The translations under genes and the position numbers were made by a program. 64,000 nucleotides of DNA, from contig NZ_LT629703.1 in assembly GCF_900103365.1 (NCBI RefSeq), positions 806,001 to 870,000 of the forward strand. Reading direction: 5' to 3'. This document shows positions 43,746 through 52,854 of the stretch, in pieces. Positions within the stretch are counted from its first letter, which is position 1, and each line of letters begins with the position of its first letter. This DNA is from Afipia sp. GAS231 (GTDB lineage: Bacteria > Pseudomonadota > Alphaproteobacteria > Rhizobiales > Xanthobacteraceae). Under the pieces are notes generated by a model, which did not search any database, was not told the origin of the DNA, and saw only the letters and a program-made list of their open reading frames with translations.

Positions 43746-46700
43746 TCATTCCGCAGGCGCCAGATGGCCTTCACCGGCCAGGCCCGGCCGTGTTCGACGC
43801 GAGAACATCGAAATCAACGCCGGCAATGTGATGAGAATGACGACAGGCGCCAGCATCATGCCGGCCACCACCACGACCGCCAGCGGCTTCTGAACCTGCG
43901 ACCCAATCCCGGACGATACCGCCGCCGGCAGCAAGCCAATGCCCGCAACGACGCATGTCATCAGCACGGGCCGCAACTGCAGCTCGCCAGTGCGCAGAAT
44001 TGCCCTGCCGCGCTCCATGCCCTCGTCGATCAACTGGTTGTACTGCGAAATGATGATGATGCCGTCCATGACAGAGATGCCGAACAGCGCGATGAACCCG
44101 ATGGCCGCGGATACGCTGAAGGGAATGCCGGTCAGCAACAGTCCAAGGATCCCGCCGAATACCGCCATCGGGATCACGCTCATGGTGAGAATGGTGTCCA
44201 CGACGGACCCGAAGTTGAACCAGATCAACATCGCGATCAGCACCAGGCTGATCGGCACCACGATTGACAGTCGCTTGATGGCATCCTGCAGATTGCCGAA
44301 CTCGCCGACCCATTCGATCCGCGAGCCCGCGGGCAGCTTCACGTTGGCTGTGACCTTTTCCTGTGCTTCCTGGATGGCACTGCCGAGATCGCGTTCGCGC
44401 ACCGAGAATTTGATCGGGAGATAGCGTTCCTGCTGTTCGCGGTAGATATAGGCCGCGCCCGACACCAGCTTGATCGTCGCCACCTCGCTGAGCGGAACTT
44501 GCGTAACGCCGTTTGGCCCCTGCGCGCCGATCCGCAAGTTCTGGATGGCTTCAGCGCTTTTACGGTACTGCGGCGCGAGGCGCACGATAATAGGGAAATG
44601 GCGATCGCTCCCAGGCTCGTAGAGGTCGCCGGCGCTGTCACCTCCGATCGCCGTCTTGATCGTTGTGTTGATATCGCCCGGCGACAGGCCATACCGGGCC
44701 GCCCGCGCCCGGTCGATGTCAATCTGGATTGTTGGCTGACCGAGCGAGGTGAACACCGCGAGGTCGGTAATCCCCTGTACCGTCGCCAATTGCGCCTTGA
44801 TCTTGTTGGCAGTCTCGGTGAGCGCCTCCAGATCGTTGCCGTACAGCTTGATCGAGTTTTCTCCCTTCACGCCCGAAACGGCTTCCGAGACGTTGTCCTG
44901 GAGGTATTGCGAGAAGTTGAACTCGACGCCGGGAAACTTGTCCTGCAAACGGCCAAGCAGCTTGCTTGTCAGTTGGTCCTTGTCTTCCCCGTCAGGCCAT
45001 TGCTTGGCGGGCTTCAGCGGTGCAAAAAACTCTGCATTGAAAAAACCTGCGGCGTCGGTGCCATCGTCGGGACGGCCATGCTGCGAAACGACCGCCTCCA
45101 CCTCGGGCAATTCGGCGATGATCCTGCGCATCTCGTTAACGTAGGAATTGCCTTCCTGAAGCGAGATCGTCGGCGGCAGTGTTGCCCGGATCCAGAGATT
45201 GCCTTCCTCGAGCTTCGGCAGGAATTCGAGACCCAGCATACGTACCGCAACGATAGTCATCACGACCAGCGCTGCCCCACCCGCCAGCACGATCCGGCGG
45301 TGGGCGAGCGAGCGTCCCAGCACCGGCATGTAGATGCGGTGCAGAAACCGCATGATCAGGGTTTCGGTCTCCTCGACATGCGCGGGCAGAATGATGGCGC
45401 TCAGCGCCGGCGTGACCGTGAACGTCGCCAATAGACCACCCGCCAGCGCATAAGCGTAGGTGCGGGCCATTGGGCCGAAGATATTGCCTTCGACGCCGCT
45501 CAAGGTGAATAGCGGCAGGAACGCGGCGATGATGATGGCGGCGGCAAAGAAGATCGACCGCGAGACGTCGACCGCGGCACTCAGGATCGCGTGCTCCTTC
45601 ATCGCCATGACGGTCTTGGCCGAGATCGCGGCCTGCTCGCTGTCCGAGAGCTTGTTGGTATGCGACAGCCGCCGGAATATCGCCTCGACCATGATGACGG
45701 TAGCGTCGACGATCAAGCCGAAGTCGATCGCACCGACCGACAGCAGATTGGCGGACTCCCCTCGCAAGACGAGGATGCCAACTGCGAAAAACAGCGCGAA
45801 CGGAATCGTCGCGCCGACAATGAGAGCGCTACGCAGGTCACCGAGGAACAGCCACTGCAAGAACACAATCAGCGCGATACCGACCACCATATTCTCAAGC
45901 ACGGTGTGTGTGGTGGTTTCGATCAGGTCCTTTCGGTCGTAGATCCGCTCGATCCGGACCCCGGGCGGAAGAATGGTGGAATTGTTGATGCTGGCAACGA
46001 GAGCTTCGACACGGGAGATCGTCGGCGAACTCTGCTCACCTCGTCGCATCAGCACGATACCCTGAACGATATCGTCGTCCTGGTTTTCGCCGGCAATTCC
46101 AAGCCGCGGTTGCTCACCCACGCTGACAGTCGCGACATCCCGAACCAGAACCGGCGTTCCATTGGGCGACGTGACCATGGTGTTGGCAAGGTTATCTATT
46201 GAACGGATCAGCCCGACGCCGCGCACGACCGCGGATTGCGCGCCTATATTGACGGTGTTGCCGCCGACGTTGACGTTGGCGTTATTCACGGCTTGCAGCA
46301 ATTGCGGCAACGTCAGACCGTTGGCGACCAGCTTGTTAAAATCAACCTGAAGCTCGTAGGTCTTCGTCTTGCCGCCCCAGCCGGTGACGTCGATAACCCC
46401 GGGCACAACCTTGAAACGGCGTTGCAGGATCCAGTCCTGTACCGTCTTGAGGTCGAGCACCGAATAGTTCGGCGGCCCCACCAGCCGATAGCGGTAAATT
46501 TCGCCGATCGGACTTAAGGGAGAAATCTGCGGCTGAGCATTGTTCGGCAGCGGCGCCAGTTGCGACAGCCGATTCAACACCTGCTGCAGCGCCTGATCGT
46601 ACGTATAGTCAAACGAGAACTGCAGCTTGACGTCGGACAGCCCGTAGAGCGAAATCGTCCGGATCACTTTCATGTTCTTGATGCCGGCAACCTGGGTTTC

Positions 46701-46904
46701 CAGCGGAATCGTGATGTAGCGCTCGATTTCCTCGGCCGAGAGGCCCGGGCTCTGGGTCACGATGTCGACCATCGGTGGCGTCGGGTCGGGATAGGCTTCG
46801 ATGTTCAACTGCTGGAACGCAACGAGCCCGCCGATGATCACGGCGGCGAACAACCCGACCATCAGGAACCGGCGGTTGACAGCAAGGGCGACGAGACGGT
46901 CCAT
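43746..46904 (-). CDS. Heavy-metal-type RND pump (CzcA/CusA family)
   Basis: The 1052-aa RND transporter is of the HME branch. TM4 carries LLSVGAIDFGLIVDATVIMVE, the DFGxxVD proton-relay pattern of CzcA/CusA proteins. The N-terminus (QLNIEAYPDPTPPMVDIVTQ, LSAEEIERYITIPLETQVAG) is also diagnostic. The substrate is probably a divalent or monovalent metal ion. Cus-type methionine triads are not obvious, so Co/Zn/Ni/Cd is more likely than Cu/Ag, but this is uncertain. It is the third component of a tripartite system encoded here with adaptor and channel. Confidence 0.93.
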   Translation of the reverse strand: MDRLVALAVNRRFLMVGLFAAVIIGGLVAFQQLNIEAYPDPTPPMVDIVTQSPGLSAEEIERYITIPLETQVAGIKNMKVIRTISLYGLSDVKLQFSFDYTYDQALQQVLNRLSQLAPLPNNAQPQISPLSPIGEIYRYRLVGPPNYSVLDLKTVQDWILQRRFKVVPGVIDVTGWGGKTKTYELQVDFNKLVANGLTLPQLLQAVNNANVNVGGNTVNIGAQSAVVRGVGLIRSIDNLANTMVTSPNGTPVLVRDVATVSVGEQPRLGIAGENQDDDIVQGIVLMRRGEQSSPTISRVEALVASINNSTILPPGVRIERIYDRKDLIETTTHTVLENMVVGIALIVFLQWLFLGDLRSALIVGATIPFALFFAVGILVLRGESANLLSVGAIDFGLIVDATVIMVEAIFRRLSHTNKLSDSEQAAISAKTVMAMKEHAILSAAVDVSRSIFFAAAIIIAAFLPLFTLSGVEGNIFGPMARTYAYALAGGLLATFTVTPALSAIILPAHVEETETLIMRFLHRIYMPVLGRSLAHRRIVLAGGAALVVMTIVAVRMLGLEFLPKLEEGNLWIRATLPPTISLQEGNSYVNEMRRIIAELPEVEAVVSQHGRPDDGTDAAGFFNAEFFAPLKPAKQWPDGEDKDQLTSKLLGRLQDKFPGVEFNFSQYLQDNVSEAVSGVKGENSIKLYGNDLEALTETANKIKAQLATVQGITDLAVFTSLGQPTIQIDIDRARAARYGLSPGDINTTIKTAIGGDSAGDLYEPGSDRHFPIIVRLAPQYRKSAEAIQNLRIGAQGPNGVTQVPLSEVATIKLVSGAAYIYREQQERYLPIKFSVRERDLGSAIQEAQEKVTANVKLPAGSRIEWVGEFGNLQDAIKRLSIVVPISLVLIAMLIWFNFGSVVDTILTMSVIPMAVFGGILGLLLTGIPFSVSAAIGFIALFGISVMDGIIIISQYNQLIDEGMERGRAILRTGELQLRPVLMTCVVAGIGLLPAAVSSGIGSQVQKPLAVVVVAGMMLAPVVILITLPALISMFSRRTRPGLAGEGHLAPAE

Positions 46905-46939
46905 TCGATCCGGTTTTCGCGAGAGAAACGTTTAGTCGA

Positions 46940-48169
46940 TTAGCTGCCGGAGGCCGCCCGATCGATGAACAGGCTGCCCCTGGTGACGATCTTTTCTCCG
47001 GCCTTAAGATTGGCCCGCACCTCGACCAGGTCGCCGTTGATCAGTCCAGTTTCGATTTGGCGGAGCTCAATCGACTTGTCGTCATGCGCCACCCACAGGC
47101 GCACACGATCGCCTTCGTAGATCAGCGCCTGTTTCGGGACGCCGACCGAGGGATGATCTCCGCCGGCATAGATCGTCACGTTGGCGAACATCTCCGGCTT
47201 GAACAGGCCGTCCTTGTTGTCGATGGTTGCCCGCACCAGCAACCGGCGGGTCGCGGGGTCGATGGCGGCGGCGACATAATCGACGCGAGCCTTGAATTGG
47301 CTGCCAGGCAGAGCGAGCAACGAGAACAGGATGTCCTGACCGACAGCCACGCCTGACGCTTCGGACTCCCGCACGAACGCGGTCAACCACACCGTGGAGA
47401 GATCGCCGACGATGAAGACGGGGTCGGTCGCTCCGCTGCTGATGAACTGGCCCGGTCCGACCTTACGCTGTATCACCGTGCCGCCGATCGGCGAGTAGAT
47501 CGGCGTGTCGGCGCTCATCTGCCGCGTCTGCTGAAATGCGGAGATCTGGTCTTCCGAACGGCCGAGAATTCGCAACCGGTTATGCGTGGCCTCCAGCGCC
47601 GTTTCGGCCGAGCGCAGGTCATTCTGCGCGGCCGTCAGATCGGCCTGCGACTGCTGCCAGTCCTTCAGCGGCACCGCCTTGCCGGCATAGAGGTCGTTGG
47701 CCCGCTTCTCGACGATCTGCGCCAGATTGAGCTTGGACCGCGCCGTGTTCAGGGCGCCCAACGCCGCAACGAAGTCATTCAGTCCCTGGACAGTATCGGT
47801 GGCCTCGATGACGAACAGCGGCTGCCCGCGCTCGACCATGTCGCTCGGCTTGACCAACAGCTTCGTCACGCGGCCGGCATAGGGCGAAAAGATCGGCGTC
47901 GAGCTTTCCTCGTTGACCGCGATCTTGCCTTCCGTGATTCGTTCGGCACGAAACGCCTGCTCCGATACCGGTTGGATCGTCAGGCTCGCCCACTCCGCTG
48001 CGGTCGGAACATAACGAGGCAGCTCCACTTTTGCAGGGTGCGCCGCCTCAGTCGACTTGGCGTGCGGTACAAACGTCCGCACAGCAACAACGACAGCGCC
48101 GCCGAGCAGTGCCGTCGTCGTGAGGACAATAGCCAGCCGTCGCAAATTCCAATTTGCAATCATACTCAT
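46940..48169 (-). CDS. RND adaptor (CzcB/CusB-like)
   Basis: From ATG 48169 (MSMIANWNLRRLAIVLTTTA) the protein is 409 aa; a GTG five codons upstream and an ATG two codons downstream are alternatives. It has an N-terminal TM anchor, lipoyl halves (IFSPYAGRVTKLLVKPSDMV and IYSPIGGTVIQRKVGPGQFI), an alpha-hairpin, and a beta-barrel (VWLTAFVRESEASGVAVGQD). No CzcB-type His-rich N-terminal extension is present. It lies 35 bp upstream of the CzcA-like gene. Confidence 0.92.
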   Translation of the reverse strand: MSMIANWNLRRLAIVLTTTALLGGAVVVAVRTFVPHAKSTEAAHPAKVELPRYVPTAAEWASLTIQPVSEQAFRAERITEGKIAVNEESSTPIFSPYAGRVTKLLVKPSDMVERGQPLFVIEATDTVQGLNDFVAALGALNTARSKLNLAQIVEKRANDLYAGKAVPLKDWQQSQADLTAAQNDLRSAETALEATHNRLRILGRSEDQISAFQQTRQMSADTPIYSPIGGTVIQRKVGPGQFISSGATDPVFIVGDLSTVWLTAFVRESEASGVAVGQDILFSLLALPGSQFKARVDYVAAAIDPATRRLLVRATIDNKDGLFKPEMFANVTIYAGGDHPSVGVPKQALIYEGDRVRLWVAHDDKSIELRQIETGLINGDLVEVRANLKAGEKIVTRGSLFIDRAASGS

Positions 48170-48248
48170 ATTGGAAGCGCGCACATTGACTTAAGCGACC
48201 TCTCTCGCGTTGGTAATACATCCCGGTCAGCTTCCGGCTTTCTCGTTT

Positions 48249-48647
48249 TCAACTCGGCCCGCGCCACATCGGGGATTTCGGACCGCCGTAGTAGCGCATC
48301 GGTCCAAGCGACGCCGGTTGCCGCAAAACAAACTGCACCGGCCTTCCGGAAACAGTTCCATGGCCTCCGGACGCCTGGCTTTCGGCCGAGCCGCGCCACA
48401 TCGGAGATTTCGGACCACCGTAGTAACGCATCGGCTCAAGTCGGGTTGGCCGCTGAGTCACGAGCTGTACGGGCTTTCCGGATACTCTTTCGTGGCCGCC
48501 GGCTGCATAGCTGTGAGCATGCCCGCGGGCGTGCCAATGACGCTTGCCCGTCTTCGCGACAGCATCACCATTGACCCCGATCGCCAGAATCAAGCCGACC
48601 AGGACCGCGAACCCCATCCGTGCAATGCTGCTGATCTTGCTTGTCAC
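48249..48647 (-). CDS. Exported protein with two RYYGGPKSPMW motifs
   Basis: From GTG 48647 (GGAG seven bases upstream) the product is 132 aa. It has a signal peptide (SSIARMGFAVLVGLILAIGV), a His-rich stretch (KRHWHARGHAHSYAAGGHE) and two tandem units. Each unit runs GxVSG(K/R)PVQ(L/F)V...PMRYYGGPKSPMWRG. The His cluster and invariant Tyr/Met/Trp motif suggest metal binding. It lies about 80 bp upstream of the CzcB-like gene and 29 bp downstream of a lipoprotein ending in the same motif. I know no named domain. Confidence 0.75.
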   Translation of the reverse strand: MTSKISSIARMGFAVLVGLILAIGVNGDAVAKTGKRHWHARGHAHSYAAGGHERVSGKPVQLVTQRPTRLEPMRYYGGPKSPMWRGSAESQASGGHGTVSGRPVQFVLRQPASLGPMRYYGGPKSPMWRGPS

Positions 48648-48676
48648 CGTGAACTCCGAAGGAAACCTGCTTGCAC

Positions 48677-48853
48677 CTATTGGCCTGACCACATCGGAGA
48701 TTTCGGCCCCCCGTAATATCGCAGCGCGCCGCTGCCGTCGGGTCGCTCGGATTGCGTGGCTCCGAGATTAACGGCGCATCCTGCCGCTACACTGCATAGC
48801 GCCGCAACGGCAAGCGCGCGCCCGATCGTTTGCACCAAGACCGAAGTTATCAT
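48677..48853 (-). CDS. Short lipoprotein ending in RYYGGPKSPMW motif
   Basis: From ATG 48853, preceded by an AGGAGAGGGGCGGCG purine tract, the product is 58 aa: a lipoprotein signal with lipobox VAAGC, then about 30 residues ending ALRYYGGPKSPMWSGQ. The mature part is barely more than a linker plus the motif found twice in the next gene. It is the first small gene of the metal-efflux run, 60 bp after the Omp25/31 gene on the same strand. Confidence 0.75.
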   Translation of the reverse strand: MITSVLVQTIGRALAVAALCSVAAGCAVNLGATQSERPDGSGALRYYGGPKSPMWSGQ

Positions 48854-48913
48854 CGCCGCCCCTCTCCTGAAGAGCGCAGCATTTCCGCTACGCTCGTTCA
48901 CTCACACGAACCG

Positions 48914-49657
48914 TCAGAACTTCGCGACGACCGGACCCCCGAATTTGAAATCCAGGCCGACAGTGATGACCGAGTAGGTATTGTCGACGGTGTACGGTAG
49001 CTGTCCGTTGAGCGGTGCCGACCGGACATACCTGCCGAAATCGTAGTAGCGGTATTCGAACTTTCCGATCAGGTTGTCGGTAACGGCATAGGCGATACCT
49101 CCGCCCGCGGCCAAGCCGCTCCTGTGCGTGCTGAACTGATCGATGCCGAGCACAGGATCGGTGTTGATGTGCTGAAAGTTGCCGTAGGCCCAGCCGCCGG
49201 TGAAGAACAGCAGCAAGCGATCGACCGCAATGCCGCCGCGCGCCCGAAGCGTCGCACCATTCCGAAGGCTGGTTGCGTCCCATGAGCCAATCGGAAGAGT
49301 TCCGGCGTTGAACTGCGTGCGATCGCTGCCCTTGATGCCGGACCAGAAACCATCGCCTTCGACGCCGACCACGATGTTGCCGCTCTGCACATTGTAGCCG
49401 GCCTCGCCACCGGCGATGGCCCCCGTCGAGTCGTAGTTGATCGTGAAGTTGGCAAAGCCGGCGGGCCCCAGTGCGTTGTTGAGATTGTGGTTGCCGAAGC
49501 CGCCGCCACCAAACACGCCGATATAGAAGCCGGACCAGTCATACATTGGCGAAACCGCTGCCGGCGCCTTGATATAAGGCGACAGATCGGCGCCGAGCGC
49601 CGGCGACATCAAGCCCAGCACACCAAGCGAGACGGTGGTGAAAAGAATTCGTTTCAT
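48914..49657 (-). CDS. Omp25/31-family outer-membrane beta-barrel protein
   Basis: From ATG 49657, with AGGGG upstream, the protein is 247 aa. The signal peptide is KRILFTTVSLGVLGLMSPAL. The mature protein shows DWSGFYIGVFGGGGFGNHN, the start of this small eight-strand barrel family, and alternating amphipathic strands to the end FKFGGPVVAKF with terminal Phe. Rhizobial members are structural surface proteins. It lies 68 bp after the larger barrel protein. Confidence 0.9.
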   Translation of the reverse strand: MKRILFTTVSLGVLGLMSPALGADLSPYIKAPAAVSPMYDWSGFYIGVFGGGGFGNHNLNNALGPAGFANFTINYDSTGAIAGGEAGYNVQSGNIVVGVEGDGFWSGIKGSDRTQFNAGTLPIGSWDATSLRNGATLRARGGIAVDRLLLFFTGGWAYGNFQHINTDPVLGIDQFSTHRSGLAAGGGIAYAVTDNLIGKFEYRYYDFGRYVRSAPLNGQLPYTVDNTYSVITVGLDFKFGGPVVAKF

Positions 49658-49725
49658 TGTTAGCCCCTGTCGAATTGTTCTGATCAAACGCCTGGCGACA
49701 CGAGTCGCCGCGACCTTTCCGCGCA

Positions 49726-51351
49726 TCAGAAATGAATGATGATGTCCGCCGAGCCGATGATGGCGTAGTTTCTGCTGTTGGGAATGCCCAGGTTCGCATT
49801 GCCGTTAAACGCAAAACCGTCCAGCGACTTGTAGTAGGACACCTCAGGCCGGATCTCGATCTGCGGCGAGAACCAGTGCTGCCAACCGATTCCTGTCTCG
49901 ACGTAGCGCGTCTTGGTTCCGGTGCGTTGGCCCTGTTTGTCGTCGTAGAACTCCGCGCGATAGGAGATGTTGTCGAGCGGCGACGCCTTGTAGCTCAGAT
50001 ACATCAGGTAGGTCTGTACTTCCGCTTTGCAGGAGAAAACGGTCGCGCTGCTGCACTGTGCGAAGAATGGTGAGTTGAACGGCATCACCTGCGGCGAGAA
50101 CGGCGTGCCGCCCGCTGCAAACGCCGCAACGGCGTTCGGATTGTTCGCATTGAGAACGTTGTTCTGGTGCAGGTTGTAGGTCTCGAAAGAGACGTGCCAC
50201 TGATCGTTGAACTTGTGGTAGTAGGTCAACCCGTACCATTGCAGGTTGTTGTAACCCCACTGGCCGCCGTTGATGCCGTCCGCAACCACGTAAACGTTGT
50301 CGTTGCCGCTATCGCTGGTCCAGCGTACGCCACCGGTGACGGAAGGCACGGCGCCCGGATCTTTCGGCATGGTGGTGCCGGGATAGAGCGGGTTCGGGAA
50401 AGGATTTGCGATCTTCGCCCCGTAGTGCCAGGGCATCGCCTCGGTGCCAACCGACACACCCAATTGAACCATCCAATTTTTGTCCAGAGCGAGCGTGCTC
50501 TGGATACCGGTGTTGGTGTAGTTATCGAAGGTGTACGTCATCGAGTGCGAGTACATGTAGTTGTTCGGCGCAAGCTGGGCCTCGATATCCGGGATCGAGA
50601 TGTAACGGCCGAAGCGCACCAGCAGGCCTTCGGCGATCTGCGGAATGAACACCTCGCCGTAGGCCATCGGCATGTCGTAGCCGTTGTTCTTGTTCTGGTT
50701 CAGGAGCTGATAACTCCAGAGCCCGTAGGCCGTGGTGTAGCGATAGTTTTCGCCGTAGATCGGCGCGAGGCGGAAGCCCCAGTCGATGTGATCTTTCTGG
50801 ACCGTATCCGGGAGCCGCTCGATATAGAGGACGGCCTGGTCGAGCTGGACCGTGTTCGGATTGTAGCTGTACGCCGCAGGCGAATTGCCGCCACGCACCG
50901 TATTGGTGCTGAAGTTGCCGCCTGCATTGAGCCAGCCATAAACCTGGATGTGGTTGTCGTTCATCCACGAACCGGCGGGGGTGTTGCCGAGGGCAACCAT
51001 CAGCGGGCTGTCGACCGAACTGGGGCGGGTGACGCCGATCGTCGTGGTGCCGCCGTAGGGCCACTCGGTGAAGGGATATGGCGGGATGCTCTGCGGTGTT
51101 GCCGGCCAGTAGGCGCGACGCCCGGGAGGCGCCTTGGGATCTGCCGGTGCGGCATCATGACCCCATTCCAGCCGATAGTAATTGATGAAGCGGCTCAAGA
51201 AGTCGCTGCCGAGATAGGCGTCGAGGCAGTTATAGTTCTTGTAGGGATCGCCGCCGTACGGGCAAGGTCCCTTCCCCGCATCTGCCGCCTGCGCCACATT
51301 GCTCAGGCCGAACGCCGCCAACGAAACCCCTGCCAGAAGAATTCTTTTCAT
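49726..51351 (-). CDS. Large outer-membrane beta-barrel protein (BBP2/OmpL-like porin)
   Basis: The 541-aa protein has a signal peptide (KRILLAGVSLAAFGLSNVAQ) nearly identical in style to the next gene, a Cys pair (GPCPYGGDPYKNYNCLD) and many amphipathic strands (HIQVYGWLNAGGNFSTN, LTYYHKFNDQWHVSFETYN, YVETGIGWQHWFSPQIEIRP). It ends ADIIIHF with terminal Phe. The HIQVYGWLNAGGN start fits the putative porin-2 (BBP2, OmpL-like) family. It is first in the minus-strand run leading to the metal pump and may form its outer-membrane entry pore; that link is only positional. Confidence 0.85.
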   Translation of the reverse strand: MKRILLAGVSLAAFGLSNVAQAADAGKGPCPYGGDPYKNYNCLDAYLGSDFLSRFINYYRLEWGHDAAPADPKAPPGRRAYWPATPQSIPPYPFTEWPYGGTTTIGVTRPSSVDSPLMVALGNTPAGSWMNDNHIQVYGWLNAGGNFSTNTVRGGNSPAAYSYNPNTVQLDQAVLYIERLPDTVQKDHIDWGFRLAPIYGENYRYTTAYGLWSYQLLNQNKNNGYDMPMAYGEVFIPQIAEGLLVRFGRYISIPDIEAQLAPNNYMYSHSMTYTFDNYTNTGIQSTLALDKNWMVQLGVSVGTEAMPWHYGAKIANPFPNPLYPGTTMPKDPGAVPSVTGGVRWTSDSGNDNVYVVADGINGGQWGYNNLQWYGLTYYHKFNDQWHVSFETYNLHQNNVLNANNPNAVAAFAAGGTPFSPQVMPFNSPFFAQCSSATVFSCKAEVQTYLMYLSYKASPLDNISYRAEFYDDKQGQRTGTKTRYVETGIGWQHWFSPQIEIRPEVSYYKSLDGFAFNGNANLGIPNSRNYAIIGSADIIIHF

Positions 51352-51803
51352 AGTCTTGCCCCACGTTTTAGTTAGAGACGCTCGCTATCGCGACGCATCG
51401 TTAACCTTCGAAACGATATTTCGTTGGGGCCCGCAAAAAATCGATACGGCTTTCCACGCGGTTTCATAAAGATAAAATAGCGCAAACAGCTTCTTTGACG
51501 ATGTTTGCATTCATATTCGTCAATTGCTCATCGCGCTGCTCAAACTCCCGGCGAAATCCGTGACATTTCGGAGAAAACGCGTGACGCAGCGCAATAGTTT
51601 GTGTCGCGATGTGTCTTTTCCGCTACATTTCCCGCGTGCACGCGCGATCAGCGCGATCGTCTGGCCGCCGTGCGCCGACATCGGACGCGCACTGGCTATT
51701 TTTTTTCTATGAAAGCGACCGCAATTGTGCGTCGAAGATATATGTCGCGACTCGTTATGCTGACGCATTGAGCAAATCATTTCGCTCATCGCGAGGCGAG
51801 ACG
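51352..51803. other. About 450-bp divergent intergenic region
   Basis: The region separates the outer-membrane/metal-efflux run (minus) from the hypothetical gene at 51804 (plus). It is more AT-rich than its surroundings and should hold both promoters. AACGATATTTCGTT near 51410 is an imperfect palindrome. No gene is convincing. Confidence 0.45.
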
Positions 51804-52418
51804 ATGGAAGTGGTAGCGAACGATAGGGTTGAGGCGGCTCTCTTCGGCAAGACCGAAGATTTCGATTTCAGTTTCCTGCCGAACGACCTGATGACGCAAT
51901 GCAGGAGTCTGATCGAGAGTTACCATGAACTCCACGGCTATGGCTGCCTGCCGGACATCTTATGGAAAAGCCGGCTGGGACCCTTTATCGAAGCGAACCA
52001 GGAGTTTCGGCATCTCCTGAAAAAGGCTTCAACCACGAGAAGTGCAAAGAAGGCCAATGAAGGCTTCGCGCGAATAGCGACGACGCTGTTGGCGCTGGAG
52101 ATATTGGCCAGCAACTTCTCTGGCTGGAGCGCAATCCATCCGGAGGCCGGATTGATGGCCCACGCGATTCTCAAGCGCAGTGCCCGTAGCCCGCATATGC
52201 CCCTGATGGAATTCTATCTGTATCCGCCCAAATATGTCAGCTTTGCCGCTATCGCGGCTCTCACCCCTCCCAGCGGCCATCGGTCCGGTGAGACAGAACT
52301 GTATCGAGCGTCGAAGCCGGATCTTGCCGACGAGAAGCAGGCGCTCAACTATGTCAACGCGGTCAAACGCGCGCAGGACGGGCGGTTGCCCGATGCCGCG
52401 GCAAGATCGCCCGTCTGA
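51804..52418 (+). CDS. Hypothetical helical protein
   Basis: From ATG 51804 (MEVVANDRVEAALFGKTEDF), with GAGGCGAGACG upstream, the product is 204 aa. It is soluble and mostly helical (FLPNDLMTQCRSLIESYHEL, FARIATTLLALEILASNFSG) with a polar C-terminus. No signal peptide, TM segment or known motif is visible. A 65-residue upstream extension is not protein-like. It lies alone between two intergenic regions of more than 400 bp. Confidence 0.6.
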   Translation: MEVVANDRVEAALFGKTEDFDFSFLPNDLMTQCRSLIESYHELHGYGCLPDILWKSRLGPFIEANQEFRHLLKKASTTRSAKKANEGFARIATTLLALEILASNFSGWSAIHPEAGLMAHAILKRSARSPHMPLMEFYLYPPKYVSFAAIAALTPPSGHRSGETELYRASKPDLADEKQALNYVNAVKRAQDGRLPDAAARSPV

Positions 52419-52854
52419 GCGGCCTGACGCTTGCTCCGTATAAATACGGAAGCGATTTCAGTCTTCGCTTTATCGCTGACAAGCAGCGTCACACGCCCGG
52501 ATGTTGACTTTGCCGACGACAACGTTAGCTGGCGCGCCGACGACGACGCATGCGCCGTGGCGCATGTATATTACTTTTATATTTCTTGGGCCCGCGAACG
52601 ACATAGATTTACTACGCGAATTTGAAGAATGCTGCGGCTGCTGGGTAGTTGGTGGTATCGGGGCGACATTGAGTTGAGACGTTGAACAACGTTGCGCGGG
52701 CATCGCAGTTAGCGATTGCGCGTGCGAATTGGCATTTCTACGTCGCGACCAATGTTGCCGGGGCATGATCTTGCGGGGCGTTGGCATATCCCCTGCATAA
52801 TCATTCGATGCCAATATCTCTACGAAAGCGCTCTCTTTGAACTTTGATCTGACA
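52419..52854. other. About 435-bp intergenic region before the two-component pair
   Basis: No credible ORF or RNA is visible. The region contains AT-rich patches (52566-52625) suitable for a promoter and ends at the kinase start, which lacks a strong ribosome site. Confidence 0.45.
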
